Numbered from the stretch's first letter, positions 41,842 through 51,051 are shown. The stretch: 64,000 bases of DNA from PALSA-612 sp963742925 (GCA_963742925.1 CAVUNV010000005.1:437421-501420), one strand, 5' to 3'. The notes: generated by a model from the letters alone, not told the origin. Made by a program: numbers and translations.

Positions 41842-43041
41842 TCAGGGAAGAAAGCGGAGCAAGCCTGAACCGCGCGCACCTCGCGAGCGCGCACCAGTTA
41901 GCCCGCTTGCTCGCCAGCAGATCAGGGCCCCCTGCCCGGCGACTGCGCTGTGCGTCCTGCGTTTTTCCACCGGGGGTTCAACAAGGGCAGAGCAGGACAG
42001 ACGACCGCCAAATGGGACACATAACGCTGAGGCGGAGCCTTGAGAATGGTGGGCCGGGGAGGTTTCGATCCTCATCTTCCCCGTAAAGAGCGGGGGGCTC
42101 CACCGTTTGAGCCACCGGCCCGCGACGATGGTAGCTCTCTCGTGAGTTGACCTTTTGGTGGCGGGGGCGTGGTCAGTCTCGGTCGTTGTGGGCTTGTCTT
42201 CGGCTTCGGTCTGCGGCCGTGTTAGAAGCACGGCTCCGGTGATGACCGCGGCGAAGGAGAGTATGCGGAGGGCTCCGAGCGGCCCGGAGGGTAGGGATTC
42301 GTGGAAGAGGGCCATGCCGGCTGCGATCGGGACGGCGTTGGTGAACAGGGTCGCGACGCCGGCGGTGGCAAGGGCGCCTCCGCGCTGGAATCCGAGTTGG
42401 AGCAGGATGAACGCGAGTCCGTGGGCGGCGAGCACTGCTGGGATGAACGCGAGTCGGGCTCCGCCTGCGACGGCGGCTTTGGTGCCGACGTCTCCGGCGG
42501 CGTAGAAGAAACCGGCCGCGATTCCGAGTCCGGCACCGCTCGCGAACAGTCTGCGGCCGGGGCCGGCTGCGATCCCTGCAAGGATCGCGGATGCTGCCAT
42601 CCATAAGGCGATCGCGATCCAGGAGCCTTTGGTGCCCCAGTGGTGGGCGTTCCCGCCTTGGCCGATGAGCGACACGCCGAGCAGGACGAGTCCACCGACC
42701 GAGCAGGCGACGCCGAGCCACTCGCGGTTTGAGAGCCGGACACCGCCGATCCGCCAGACAAGCAGGGCGAGGATGCCGATGCCGCCTGCCGAGACCGCCT
42801 GCACGAGCGAGAGGGGGCCGAAGGCGAGCGCGGCGACGTAGAGCGCCCATCCGCCGATGCCGACGAGGAAGCCGAGCAGCCAGGCGGGGTTGGAGAAGAG
42901 GATCCACAGCGACCGCAGCGGGTGGCGGAGCCGGAGCGGCGGTAGTTTGGCGGCCTGTTCGTGCTGGGTAAAGAATCCCCAGTTGAGCGCGATCGCCGAG
43001 GCGGCGGCGAGCAGCAGCGACAGGGCCAGGCGGGAGGTCAT
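41842..43041 (-). CDS. DMT-superfamily transporter with overlong C-terminus
   Basis: The first ~285 residues form a nine- to ten-helix DMT protein (SRLALSLLLAAASAIALNW ... LGALRILSFAAVITGAVLLTRP), clearly related to the gene at 53098-53979 (shared start, GPLSLVQAVSAGGI/APISLVQAVCASGI, TNAVPIAAG). That relative ends a few residues after LLAR. Here the frame stays open another ~115 residues, and this extra part runs straight through a tRNA-like gene (42047-42121). The tail is probably not functional protein. The ATG overlaps the stop of the aminoacyltransferase gene upstream (ATGA). Substrate unknown. Confidence 0.7.
   Translation of the reverse strand: MTSRLALSLLLAAASAIALNWGFFTQHEQAAKLPPLRLRHPLRSLWILFSNPAWLLGFLVGIGGWALYVAALAFGPLSLVQAVSAGGIGILALLVWRIGGVRLSNREWLGVACSVGGLVLLGVSLIGQGGNAHHWGTKGSWIAIALWMAASAILAGIAAGPGRRLFASGAGLGIAAGFFYAAGDVGTKAAVAGGARLAFIPAVLAAHGLAFILLQLGFQRGGALATAGVATLFTNAVPIAAGMALFHESLPSGPLGALRILSFAAVITGAVLLTRPQTEAEDKPTTTETDHAPATKRSTHERATIVAGRWLKRWSPPLFTGKMRIETSPAHHSQGSASALCVPFGGRLSCSALVEPPVEKRRTHSAVAGQGALICWRASGLTGARSRGARGSGLLRFLP
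42047..42121 (-). tRNA. tRNA-Lys-like gene (CTT), somewhat divergent
   Basis: Acceptor GGGCCGG/CCGGCCC is perfect, D-stem GCTC/GAGC, anticodon arm CCCCG-CTCTTTA-CGGGG (anticodon CTT), T-stem TGAGG/CCTCC with one mismatch, T-loop ATCGAAA, discriminator A and encoded CCA (42047-42049). Unusual points: A54 in place of T, T37 in place of a purine, the T-stem mismatch. It could be a working element-borne tRNA or a decaying copy. It sits within the open tail of the DMT gene, on the same strand. Confidence 0.6.
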
Positions 43042-45137
43042 CGTTTCCGCTTGGGGTAGGGCACGTAGCCCTCGGCGGCGAGCCCGGCGAGACCGACTCG
43101 AGGCAGGTCACGGCGGCTCTCAAAGACGACATAGCGGTGCAGCCAGCTCGGAGAGAATTTGTCGTTGAAGGCGAGCAGGCTGTCGAGCTGGAAGTGGAAC
43201 TTCATTGACTCGAGCGCTTTCCGCTGCAGGCGCTGCCACCGGGTTAGACCCGTATTGGCGTTGAAGAGGGCGGCGAAGGGGGCGAAGTTGAGCGACACGC
43301 GCTCGATTCCGTGCTCGGCTGCCCAGGCGATCGCGTTCACGATCAGCCATTCGTTGAAGCCGTTGGGGGTTGTCCGAAGCCGTGGCATCGACGAGAGCGA
43401 CAGCGCCGATCCGGCCGGGCAGAGGGCGAAGTGGAGGAAGCCGGCGACGGCACCCTCGCGGTCGCGGCCGATGACGAAGAGGGCGTCGTTGTTGTCGAGG
43501 CGGAACAGTCCGTCCAGCTCCATCGTGAAGCCGCGTTCGGGCTCGTCGCCGCGCCAGGAGATCGCGACCTGCTCGAGCTCGGCTCGCATGTCCTCGGCGA
43601 TCTCGCCGGCGTACCGGGTCTCGCAGGCGTATCCCGCTGTGTTGAGCCGGGAGACGGACTGTCGCACCTTGCGGATCGCGCGGCCCTCGAGCGAGAACGC
43701 CGCTGTCTCGACGACGGCCTCGTCTCCGTGGTAGAGAGCCTGTAAGCCGTGGCGGCGGTACAGGTCGAGGTGCTCCTCGCCGACGCCGAGAACGGCGATG
43801 CGCCAGTCGCGGTCGCGGGCGAACGCGATGAACCGCTCGAGCAGAGAGTCGAGAGCGGCCTCGTCTCCGACCGGGTCGCCCGAGACGACGGCCACGCCGG
43901 CGACGACGCGGTAGGCGAGGAAGGCCCGGTCGGCAGGGTCGAAGAAGTAGGACTTGTCGGCGCGCAGGGAAAAGGGGGAGAGCGTGTCCGTGCCGAACAG
44001 ATCGACGAGCGCGTGCGCGTGTTCGCGCTCACGCTCTGCGGCGCTGAAGCGGTAGCGCCACGGGGCGAGCCAGGCGAACAGGAGCGAGAGCGCGGCGGCG
44101 ACGCCGAGGAGGAGCACCGAGGCGGGAAACCAGTCACCGAACGGGCCGGAGAGGTGCTCTGACCCGCGCAGGTTGAGCCCGATCAGCGACTCGCTGGTCT
44201 CGTGGAACGCGAAGGAGAACGTCCAGGGCTGGTCGGCGGCGACCCGGTTCACCCAGAGGGCGATGCCCCCGTAGACGAAGATCGCGACGAGGTACAGCGG
44301 CGCGAGTGCGAGCACTCGGCTGCGCATCCTGGGGTCGCCGCGGCCCTCGAAGTCGTGCCGTGTCGCGACGAGCGCGAGCCCGAGCAGGACGTTGGCCGCT
44401 GCCTCCTCGTAGTCGAGACCCTTCAGGATGTGGAGGGCAGCTGCGGTGAACACGAACGCCACCGTCAGCAGCCAGGCTCGATGGCGGCGACGCCAGAGGC
44501 CCCGGGCAAGAACGATGAGCGCGAGACCGACCGAAACAACGAGAGCGCTGGCAAGTTTCGGGAGTACGTTGGGTGTAACGCTCTCGATCGACTGCAGGCG
44601 GGAAGCGAGGGCAGGTGTGATCGCCGAGGCGATGTTGAGAACGCCGGTCATGGCAACGAAGATCGCGAGGACCGCGGGAGCGCGGCGATAGGAGCCCTTG
44701 CTCCGTGCACCCAAGAGCGCGCCGCCGAGACCGGCCAGCGCCGCTGCGAGGTAGATCGCCGGCACACGCAGCGCCGCGTGAAACGCCTCCCCCGCCGGTA
44801 TCTGGCGCACGACCAGAATCGACACGCCTGTCGCGGCGAACAGCCAGACGAACGTCCACAGCGCGTAGATCAGCGCAGACGTCAGTCGCTCGATCCGGGC
44901 TGCGTCGGCCAGCATGCCGAGCAGGGCGGCTGCGCCCACCCAGACCGCCAGGTAGACGACAAGCGGGATCGCGGAGCGCTTCGGCAGCTCGTCGAGTGGA
45001 AGGGCATCGCTCAGAAGCGGCCGGCCGATCCGCGTGTGCGGCTCGAGGATGTACAGCCATCCCGTCGTCGCCGCGACGACAAGGGCGGCGAGAACACCGG
45101 CGAGCGCCAGCTCTCCGACACGCCATGCCCTAGTCAT
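43038..45137 (-). CDS. MprF-like phosphatidylglycerol aminoacyltransferase (DUF2156)
   Basis: 699 residues. About ten to twelve membrane helices in the first ~370 residues, then a soluble DUF2156 (double GNAT-like) domain: DKSYFFDPADRAFLAYRVVAGVAVVSGDPVG, IAVLGVGEEHLDLYRRHGL, the RxSVSRLNTAGY-type tRNA contact, and GFNEWLIVNAIAWAAEHGIERVSLNFAPF near the end. MprF/LysX-type enzymes transfer an amino acid from charged tRNA to phosphatidylglycerol and flip the lipid, lowering surface charge and raising resistance to cationic peptides. The stop of the neighbouring esterase overlaps its start by 8 bases. Confidence 0.88.
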   Translation of the reverse strand: MTRAWRVGELALAGVLAALVVAATTGWLYILEPHTRIGRPLLSDALPLDELPKRSAIPLVVYLAVWVGAAALLGMLADAARIERLTSALIYALWTFVWLFAATGVSILVVRQIPAGEAFHAALRVPAIYLAAALAGLGGALLGARSKGSYRRAPAVLAIFVAMTGVLNIASAITPALASRLQSIESVTPNVLPKLASALVVSVGLALIVLARGLWRRRHRAWLLTVAFVFTAAALHILKGLDYEEAAANVLLGLALVATRHDFEGRGDPRMRSRVLALAPLYLVAIFVYGGIALWVNRVAADQPWTFSFAFHETSESLIGLNLRGSEHLSGPFGDWFPASVLLLGVAAALSLLFAWLAPWRYRFSAAEREREHAHALVDLFGTDTLSPFSLRADKSYFFDPADRAFLAYRVVAGVAVVSGDPVGDEAALDSLLERFIAFARDRDWRIAVLGVGEEHLDLYRRHGLQALYHGDEAVVETAAFSLEGRAIRKVRQSVSRLNTAGYACETRYAGEIAEDMRAELEQVAISWRGDEPERGFTMELDGLFRLDNNDALFVIGRDREGAVAGFLHFALCPAGSALSLSSMPRLRTTPNGFNEWLIVNAIAWAAEHGIERVSLNFAPFAALFNANTGLTRWQRLQRKALESMKFHFQLDSLLAFNDKFSPSWLHRYVVFESRRDLPRVGLAGLAAEGYVPYPKRKR

Positions 45138-46164
45138 GAGCGAGCCGCGTCGCGGCCACCGTGAGCGCTCGGGCCGCCTCGTTTCGCCAGAGCGCCCAGT
45201 TGTGGCCGCCGCGGACGAGGAAGAACGTGCTCGGCAGCCGCAGCGCCCGTAGTTGTCGAGCGAAAGCCTCGTTCTGCTTGCTCAACGGGTCATTCGTCCC
45301 CGAGTAGAACCAGATATAGACGTGATGCTTCCGCAGAGCCGGAGCTGCCCGGCTCACATAGCTGCTCGGGCTGTTGTACGCGAGCAACGGCTTCCGGCCG
45401 CCGAAGATGGCGCGGATGTTGTCAGCCTTCTGATAGCCCGACCAGCTCTCGACCACCGAGAACTCCCCCGGATGGTGCAGCGCGATGTTGAGCGCCCCGT
45501 AGCCACCCTCCGACAGGCCACCGATCGCTCTGCCCGCTGCCGTCGGGATCGTCCGGTAGCGCGAGTCGATCGCCTTCACAACGTCGCGGGCGAGGAACGT
45601 CTCCCACGCCTCGTGCGGCCGCACGCCGTTCGCCCATTCCTTGTCGGTGAACGTTCCCGTCGAGCCGAACGGCATCACGAGGATCAGCGGGCGGATCTTC
45701 TTCTTCGCCACCAGGGCGTCAACGTGAACGCCCATCTGGCCCGTCAAACCGAACTGGTTCGGAAAGCCAGGGAAGCCGTGCAGCAGGTAGAAGACCGGAT
45801 ACCGCCTCTTCGGATGAGAGCTGTAGCCGGGAGGCAGATAGACGATCACCGACTGCTTGCGGCCGCCCAGAGCAGGACTCGTGACCGAGATCGTCTGCTC
45901 CGTCCCGCGCACCCGAACGTAGCTCGGCTCCTTCGGGGCGGGAAAGCCCCGGTAGAGCCAAAAGTTATTCACGTATCGGTAGAGGCCGACGGCGCCGACC
46001 GCGATCGCGAACAGCACCGCCGGCAAGATCGCCACCCACCGTCCGAGGCGATCAGCCGAAGAACGCCCGGCTGCCGATCCTGCTCCACCTCGACCCAACC
46101 CAACCACAACCCTCCCAACGAGGCTTGACTCGATGAGTGTTGCCCCGCCGTCGGAGCGACACAT
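45130..46164 (-). CDS. membrane-anchored esterase (PF00756, esterase D-like)
   Basis: 344 residues. One N-terminal membrane helix (WVAILPAVLFAIAVGAVGLY, about 43-62), then an extracytoplasmic alpha/beta hydrolase: VIVYLPPGYSSHPKRRYPVFYLLHG, nucleophile elbow GGLSEGGYGALNIAL, Asp in SGTNDPLSK and His in RGGHNWALWR. It overlaps the MprF-like gene by 8 bases, so both are in one operon. In other bacteria alpha/beta hydrolases next to aminoacyl-PG synthases remove the amino acid again (AhyD-type hydrolases), so the same role is inferred here. First 40 residues are uncertain; a later GTG could be the start. Confidence 0.75.
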   Translation of the reverse strand: MCRSDGGATLIESSLVGRVVVGLGRGGAGSAAGRSSADRLGRWVAILPAVLFAIAVGAVGLYRYVNNFWLYRGFPAPKEPSYVRVRGTEQTISVTSPALGGRKQSVIVYLPPGYSSHPKRRYPVFYLLHGFPGFPNQFGLTGQMGVHVDALVAKKKIRPLILVMPFGSTGTFTDKEWANGVRPHEAWETFLARDVVKAIDSRYRTIPTAAGRAIGGLSEGGYGALNIALHHPGEFSVVESWSGYQKADNIRAIFGGRKPLLAYNSPSSYVSRAAPALRKHHVYIWFYSGTNDPLSKQNEAFARQLRALRLPSTFFLVRGGHNWALWRNEAARALTVAATRLAHD

Positions 46165-46320
46165 CCGCAGACAGGCTCAACCGACTACGGGAAAGTACGG
46201 AGGTTTGAGGTCGTATCCCCTGGTTACGTAAGTTCACGTGTTGGTCTGGTTCCTGCTTCCTGACGAAGCTCTTACGCTTGGCTCACCTGATTCTCAACCC
46301 CGGGTGCTGAGATAGGAGCC

Positions 46321-47202
46321 ATGCGGCGCGTCATCGGACTCGCGACCGTGCTGGTCGCGACGAGTGTTGTTGGGGTGTTGGCTGGTGTGACGGTGAGCCG
46401 TGCGAGCGGTCCCGCGAATCTGGCCGGGTCGATCACGTATGCGTCCTATAGCTCACGGGCGCTTGACGGCACCATGCACTACGCCGTGTATCTCCCGCCT
46501 GGGTATCAGGCCGGCACGATCCGCTATCCGGTCGTGTACTTCCTGCACGGACTGCCGGCCGCGGATCAGAGCTACCGGTCGATCAACCCGATCGCGCAGG
46601 CGTTGGAGGAAGCCGGTCGGCAGGCGATCTTGATCGGTGTGCAGGGCGCGCGGTCGGACGACACCGATCCGGAGTGGCTGAACTGGGGGCCGGGGCGGAA
46701 CTGGGAGACCGCGACTGCAAAGGAGCTTGTACGCGTCGTCGACTCGCGCTACCGCACGATCGCGAACCGGTCGGGCCGCGTGCTGGTCGGTGTTTCCGGG
46801 GGCGGTTACGGTGCGACGCTGATCGCGTTACACAACACGGGTGTCTACTCGGTGGTGGAGTCGTGGAGCGGCTACTTCCATCCCACCAACCCGGACGGGA
46901 CAGCGCCGCTCGACCTGGGCAGCAAGGTGGCGAACGACTGGGCGAACGCGCACAAGCTGATCCCTAAGCTCCGGCAACTGCTGACGCTTTCTGGTGGGCA
47001 CGGCTACTTCGCCTTCTATGTCGGAACGAACGACAGCCTGTTTCGCGCCGAAAACGAGCAGCTGTACCGTGAGATCCGCGCCGCGGGTATCCGCCGTGTT
47101 GTCTTCCACCTCTACACGGGCGGGCACGGCTGGTCGCTCTGGTCAGAACACGCGGAGACCTGGCTTCTCAACGGACTCGCCGCGGCGGCAGAACCGCACT
47201 AG
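46321..47202 (+). CDS. secreted esterase (PF00756), paralogue of the 45130 gene
   Basis: 293 residues with a signal peptide (VIGLATVLVATSVVGVLAGVTVS). Core: YAVYLPPGYQAGTIRYPVVYFLHG, elbow VGVSGGGYGATLIAL, acid in VGTNDSLFR, His in TGGHGWSLWSEH. The pattern ESWSGYFHPTN is shared with both neighbours. Divergent from the membrane-anchored esterase across 156 bp. A short AGGAG lies close to the ATG. Confidence 0.75.
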   Translation: MRRVIGLATVLVATSVVGVLAGVTVSRASGPANLAGSITYASYSSRALDGTMHYAVYLPPGYQAGTIRYPVVYFLHGLPAADQSYRSINPIAQALEEAGRQAILIGVQGARSDDTDPEWLNWGPGRNWETATAKELVRVVDSRYRTIANRSGRVLVGVSGGGYGATLIALHNTGVYSVVESWSGYFHPTNPDGTAPLDLGSKVANDWANAHKLIPKLRQLLTLSGGHGYFAFYVGTNDSLFRAENEQLYREIRAAGIRRVVFHLYTGGHGWSLWSEHAETWLLNGLAAAAEPH

Positions 47203-47292
47203 CGCGAACAGCTTCTACTGTGGGCCGCAGTGTTGAGCGTCCTTAACCCTGAACTTGCTCTGCTATTACAGAGCCCGGCTACAAAGAGTTGT

Positions 47293-48171
47293 ATGAAGCT
47301 GTGGGTTCTGCTCGCCGGGGTCATGGCGGCTTCGGCGCTCGCGTTCACGGCAACCGCCTCCCCGTCCACCACAGCCATACCAGGCTTCACCCCCACCAGC
47401 CTTTACCAGGGACCTTCTGGTGGAACCGTCTGGACGGGCACGATCCCCGGCAAGTACGCGCCGAGCAATCCGGGGCCGAGCTTCGTCTACCTGCCGCCCC
47501 ACTACTCCCTTACGAGCCGCTACCCCGTCGTCTACCTCCTTCACGGGATGCCGGGCAGTCCCCTCAGTTACGTCCACGGGGCGAACCTTGCCCAGTTCGC
47601 CGACCAGTTGATCTCGCAAGGCGCCAAACCCTTCATCGCCGTCGTCCCCTACGCCGGCCCAGCCACCCATCGCGGTCTCGCGGAATGGGCCGGGCAGTGG
47701 GAAAACTACATCGTCGACAACGTCGTTCCCTGGACGGATGCCACCCTCCCGACCATCCCCTCCGCAGCCGACCGTGTCATCGGAGGTCTATCCGCCGGCG
47801 GATACGGCGCAGTCGACATCGGCCTGCGACACCCGCAACTGTTCGGCACACTCGAGTCCTGGAGCGGCTACTTCACACCCTTCCGAGACGGCCCCTTCGT
47901 CCATGCATCACCGTCTAATCTCGCAGCGCACAACCCGTCACTGCTCGTACGCAGAGAAGCACCGTTACTGCGGCGACTCGGTGTGAAATTCGAACTCTCC
48001 AGCGGAGTCGGCCACGGCACCATCACACCTGCCATGACCACGACCTTCGCCACCGAACTCCAGTCACTCCACCTTCCCTACACGATCTGGGACGTCCCCC
48101 GAACGATCAATGGCCCCGACTACCACGATCAGATACACCACGGACTCGCCTACGCGCTGGCCCACCGCTGA
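47293..48171 (+). CDS. secreted esterase (PF00756), second paralogue
   Basis: 292 residues, signal peptide WVLLAGVMAASALAFTATAS. Core: FVYLPPHYSLTSRYPVVYLLHGMPGS, elbow GGLSAGGYGAVDIGLRHPQ, ESWSGYFTPF shared with the other two esterases, then SSGVGHGTI and a late His (DQIHHG). The acid residue is less clear than in the paralogues (GVGHG replaces GTND), so activity or substrate may differ. It follows the previous esterase by 90 bases on the same strand. Confidence 0.72.
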   Translation: MKLWVLLAGVMAASALAFTATASPSTTAIPGFTPTSLYQGPSGGTVWTGTIPGKYAPSNPGPSFVYLPPHYSLTSRYPVVYLLHGMPGSPLSYVHGANLAQFADQLISQGAKPFIAVVPYAGPATHRGLAEWAGQWENYIVDNVVPWTDATLPTIPSAADRVIGGLSAGGYGAVDIGLRHPQLFGTLESWSGYFTPFRDGPFVHASPSNLAAHNPSLLVRREAPLLRRLGVKFELSSGVGHGTITPAMTTTFATELQSLHLPYTIWDVPRTINGPDYHDQIHHGLAYALAHR

Positions 48172-48226
48172 CACCAGACGCCGCCGCTCGCCACGCTCGC
48201 ATTTCCCTCGCGCCGGGACCGGCCCG

Positions 48227-48349
48227 AGCACAGAACGGATCGTCGAGTAACTGCTCGAGGACTACGGCGTCCCAGTCAACGTCGTCTCGTTCCACTACTT
48301 CCGCGACGGCGACGCCGAGTACCTCGGCCGCAGCTGGCTGCACGACCCC
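48227..48349 (+). pseudogene. fragment of a nuclease-like protein (uncertain)
   Basis: About 41 codons read STERIVE, a TAA, then LLEDYGVPVNVVSFHYFRDGDAEYLGRSWL. This style (TERIVE..., YGVPIN..FF.YF.DG..EYLARSWL) is familiar from hypothetical DUF91/endonuclease-like proteins, but the call is uncertain. The in-frame TAA and the absence of flanking domain show a dead remnant. Confidence 0.35.
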
Positions 48350-48506
48350 CGCCGTCGCCGAAGAGCGGACACGGTCCTCGGACACAAAGCGAACGCCAGG
48401 CGAGTGGAACGGAACGGCACTCCGTGATGCCCCCCGGCTCTTGGGACGACGCCCGTGCTGGGCACACCTCAGGCAAAAGAGCCGCTTCAGGAGCCACGGG
48501 AGCTGT

Positions 48507-48937
48507 TCAACTCGCTGGGCTACAAGCCCGCGCTCGCAGAGACCGACACTCTGCCCGCGGGAGTCGTGAAGCGGACGGCGGTGAGTCCCGGCGCAGGTCG
48601 CGTGAGGGTGTGATCAGCGATGGCAGATACCAGGCGACGACGTGCAGCCCGGCCGCGTGGGCCGCGTCGACGCGTTGCCCCAGTTGAGTTGGGCGCACGA
48701 GATCGGTCAACTGGCTGGAGTTCCCGGTTTCCAGAACAGTGTCTTCACGCCGTGCGCCTTCATCAACGCTGCCACCTGCGCCGGGGCGCGCCAGCTGGCC
48801 ACGTCCCAGATATCGATCCAGGTGCCGAGGCCCCGGTAGGCGCTGGCGGCGCGTCGCGGCGCGGCGGAAACCGTTACCCCAAGAGCACAGGCAACCGAGA
48901 CGACGGCGGCGGCGGCTAGAACCCGACGGAAAGCCAG
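48507..48937 (-). pseudogene. remnant of a secreted protein (AYRGLGTWIDIWD type)
   Basis: A signal-like helix (RRVLAAAAVVSVACALGVTVS) is followed by AYRGLGTWIDIWDVASW and MKAHGVKTLFW. After a frame change near 48727 it reads RVDAAHAAGLHVVAWYLPSL. This is the N-terminal third of a secreted TIM-barrel-like protein. It breaks off after RDLRR into non-conserved residues and a stop. No ATG or GTG starts it; CTG 48937 is the nearest candidate. It is truncated and probably inactive. Confidence 0.45.
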
Positions 48938-49105
48938 AACAGGAGTGTGGCAGAAGGGATCAGCCCTCGCCGCACAAGCAGACCATGACGCAGAGCAGAC
49001 GTCCAGTCGGCGCCGTCCGCGGCCGGTCGAGGCACGAAGCGTCTGTCGAATCTGCCCGGGTGAGCAGCGGAAGCTGTGACCGGACCCCGTTTTTTGGTCC
49101 AGTTG

Positions 49106-49966
49106 TTATGAGAGTTCTGGTTGGTTTTCCGTCCTGCAGTGGCGGGCGTATTCGGTGGGGGTTTGGTAGTTCAAGGATTGGTGGGGTCGGTAGTGGTTGT
49201 ACTCGAGGCGCCAGTCGTTGATCAGGATCTGGGCTTCGTAGAGGGTGTTGAAGGACTCCATGTCGAGCAGCTCTCGGCGGAGGTGGCCGTTGAACGATTC
49301 GATGTAGGGATTCTGCCAGGGTGCTCCTGGCTCGATGTAGCCGGTGGTGACGCCGGTGAAGCGGCACCAGTCTTGGAGGGCGTGGGCGACGAGCTCGGGA
49401 CCGTTGTCGCAACGGATCAGCTGGGGTGCAGTGCCGCGCCGCTCGACGATCCGCTCGAGCGTGCTGACGGTGTCGTCAGCGCCCATTCGGCGGGCTGCTG
49501 GCGTGGCCAGGGCCTCACGCGTGTACTCATCGGTGACGGTCAAGATCTTGATCGGCCGGCCGTCGGCTGTTTGGTCGAACGAGGAAGTCGAGTGCCCAGA
49601 CGTGGTTCGGGCAGGCCGCGGCCACATGGCCTGGCATCCGCTTGCCACGCCGGCGCCGACGCGGCCTGGCTGGCAGGCGCAGCCCCTCATCGCGCCACAA
49701 CCTTTGCACCCGCTTGCGGTTGCAGACGAAGCCCTCGCGGCGAAGCAGCGCGTGGATACGTCGGTAGCCGTAACGAGGATGGCGTCTGGCCAGCAGGCGA
49801 AGACGCTCGCGTAGCAGCGCCTCCGCCGGGACGCGCCGACGCTGGTAGCGCTGCGAGGAGCGATGCTGTCTCGTCGCCTGGCACGCTCTTCGTTCCGAAA
49901 CCCGGAAACGGCCTTGCAGGTGCACGACCGCCCTGCGCCGCCGCTCCGGGCTCAGAAGTTTCCCCG
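49106..49966 (-). CDS. IS3 transposase, orfB (DDE integrase core; one apparent frameshift)
   Basis: HTH_21 region (LLARRHPRYGYRRIHALLRREG), then the rve/DDE domain: first Asp in WALDFL, second Asp in RCDNGPE, Glu in YIESFNGHLRREL, ending HQSLNYQTPTEYARHC. The frame changes near 49588 between WALDFL and DQTADGRPIKILTV, so this copy may be inactive unless the shift is an error. It is expressed by -1 frameshifting from orfA. It has no normal start codon of its own. Confidence 0.85.
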
Positions 49967-50239
49967 GGACACCTCCCTCAGCATGTCGATGTCCAACGCC
50001 TGCTCGGCCACCATCCGCTTCAAGCGGGCGTTCTCCTTCTCCAGCTGCTTCAACCGCACGACGTCTTCGGGGCGCATCGCCTTGTACTGCACTCGCCAGC
50101 GCTGGTAGGTCTGGATCGACACCTCCAAGTGCCGACAGACGTCCTGCAGATCGGTGCCTTCGGCCAGTAGCCGATCCGCCTCCCGAAGCTTCCTGACGAT
50201 CTGCTCCGGGCTGTGCCTCCTGCCCTTCACGAGAGTCAC
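49952..50239 (-). CDS. IS3 transposase, orfA
   Basis: 95 residues: an HTH_Tnp_1 domain (RRHSPEQIVRKLREADRLLAEGTDLQDVCRHLEVSIQTYQRW) and a leucine-zipper tail (LKQLEKENARLKRMVAEQALDIDMLREV). Close to its end the minus strand reads G GGA AAC (49964-49958), a standard X XXY YYZ slippery heptamer. A -1 slip there leads straight into orfB and gives the OrfAB transposase. Confidence 0.9.
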   Translation of the reverse strand: MTLVKGRRHSPEQIVRKLREADRLLAEGTDLQDVCRHLEVSIQTYQRWRVQYKAMRPEDVVRLKQLEKENARLKRMVAEQALDIDMLREVSRGNF

Positions 50240-50305
50240 CTCCTTCGCCCACTCGGGCGATCGTGACTCTCACAACGGCTGGACCAGTTTCAGGGGGTCA
50301 GGTCA

Positions 50306-50368
50306 CCCCGAGACCGACGACCGTGCCTCCGACGATGAGTGCGAGCGCCAAACGAAACCGTCTCATCG
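50306..50368 (-). pseudogene. signal peptide of a gene cut by the IS element
   Basis: ATG at 50368 with a perfect AAGGAGG ribosome binding site 8 bases upstream. The first residues MRRFRLALALIVGGTVVGLG are a signal peptide. The frame meets the right end of the IS at 50305. Nothing on the far side (49076 and below) obviously continues it in frame, so deletion may have followed insertion. Confidence 0.6.
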
Positions 50369-51051
50369 AAAACACCTCCTTCCACGAACCACCGTGCGCC
50401 AGCCGCGTTACCGATTGATCACGGCCCGGTAAGAGCGACGGAAAACGACCGCACCACCCCACCACGCCGGTCCGCGAGTCCCAGCACCTGCCCCGCCCCG
50501 GAGGAGAGGCGATTGACCTTGCCCCTTCTGCGCCCTCTGAGTGGTCCCCGAGGGCCGGTCGGTAGACGCGGCAGCCCGGATCAGCAGAGGCAGACTCGGT
50601 AGAGACAGAGACGGCCCAGCCGCTGATCAAGAACCCGGTCTTCTGGCGCGCCTCGGGCGACAGCGGGGGCACCGGAGGGCACGTGGTCGGCGCAGCGTGC
50701 AAGTCGGCGGCTAGGAAGCGAGCAGCAGCGGCTCGTCGGGCTCGAGCAACGCCGGCCTTTCGTTGCGCACCGATTTCATGAGCCTTGAGGCGGCCGGGCG
50801 ATCATCAGCGCGGCGTCGAGCGGCTGCTCATTGGGCGCTTCGCTTTTCGATCAGGTGCCGCTGATGCGTCCGAACGACGTGCGACCCGAGCGACCCTAGG
50901 CGGAGGCGAGAACGTTGCCATGAATCACTGATGTAGATCAGCGATAGCCCCTATAGCGGTGCGAGGCGCGTGGGAGAAAATTGGGGTGTCGCGCGAGGGG
51001 CGAGACTTCTTCGCGACGTTGGGAGGCTATGTCTGCTGAGTGGGAGGAGCG
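50369..51051. other. 683-bp stretch without a recognisable gene
   Basis: Upstream region of the interrupted gene and of the ABC transporter operon. I see the ribosome binding site of the former and GGAGGAG of the latter (51043-51049), and no motif-bearing frame on either strand. Confidence 0.5.

Larger units (their letters stand above)
49077..50305 (-). mobile_element. IS3-family insertion sequence
   Basis: 1229 bp bounded by imperfect inverted repeats of about 38 bp: TGACCGGACCCC at the left and TGACCTGACCCC (reading inward) at the right. Both then have GGTCCAG and TGAGAG at matching distances. It carries orfA and orfB on the minus strand. No target duplication is evident in the flanks. The right end lies inside the first codons of a secreted-protein gene. 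Confidence 0.88.

Noticed and set aside
48227..48349. A second selenoprotein or stop-codon readthrough gene
   Set aside because: The in-frame stop is TAA, not TGA, and the fragment has no start, no domain end and no hairpin.
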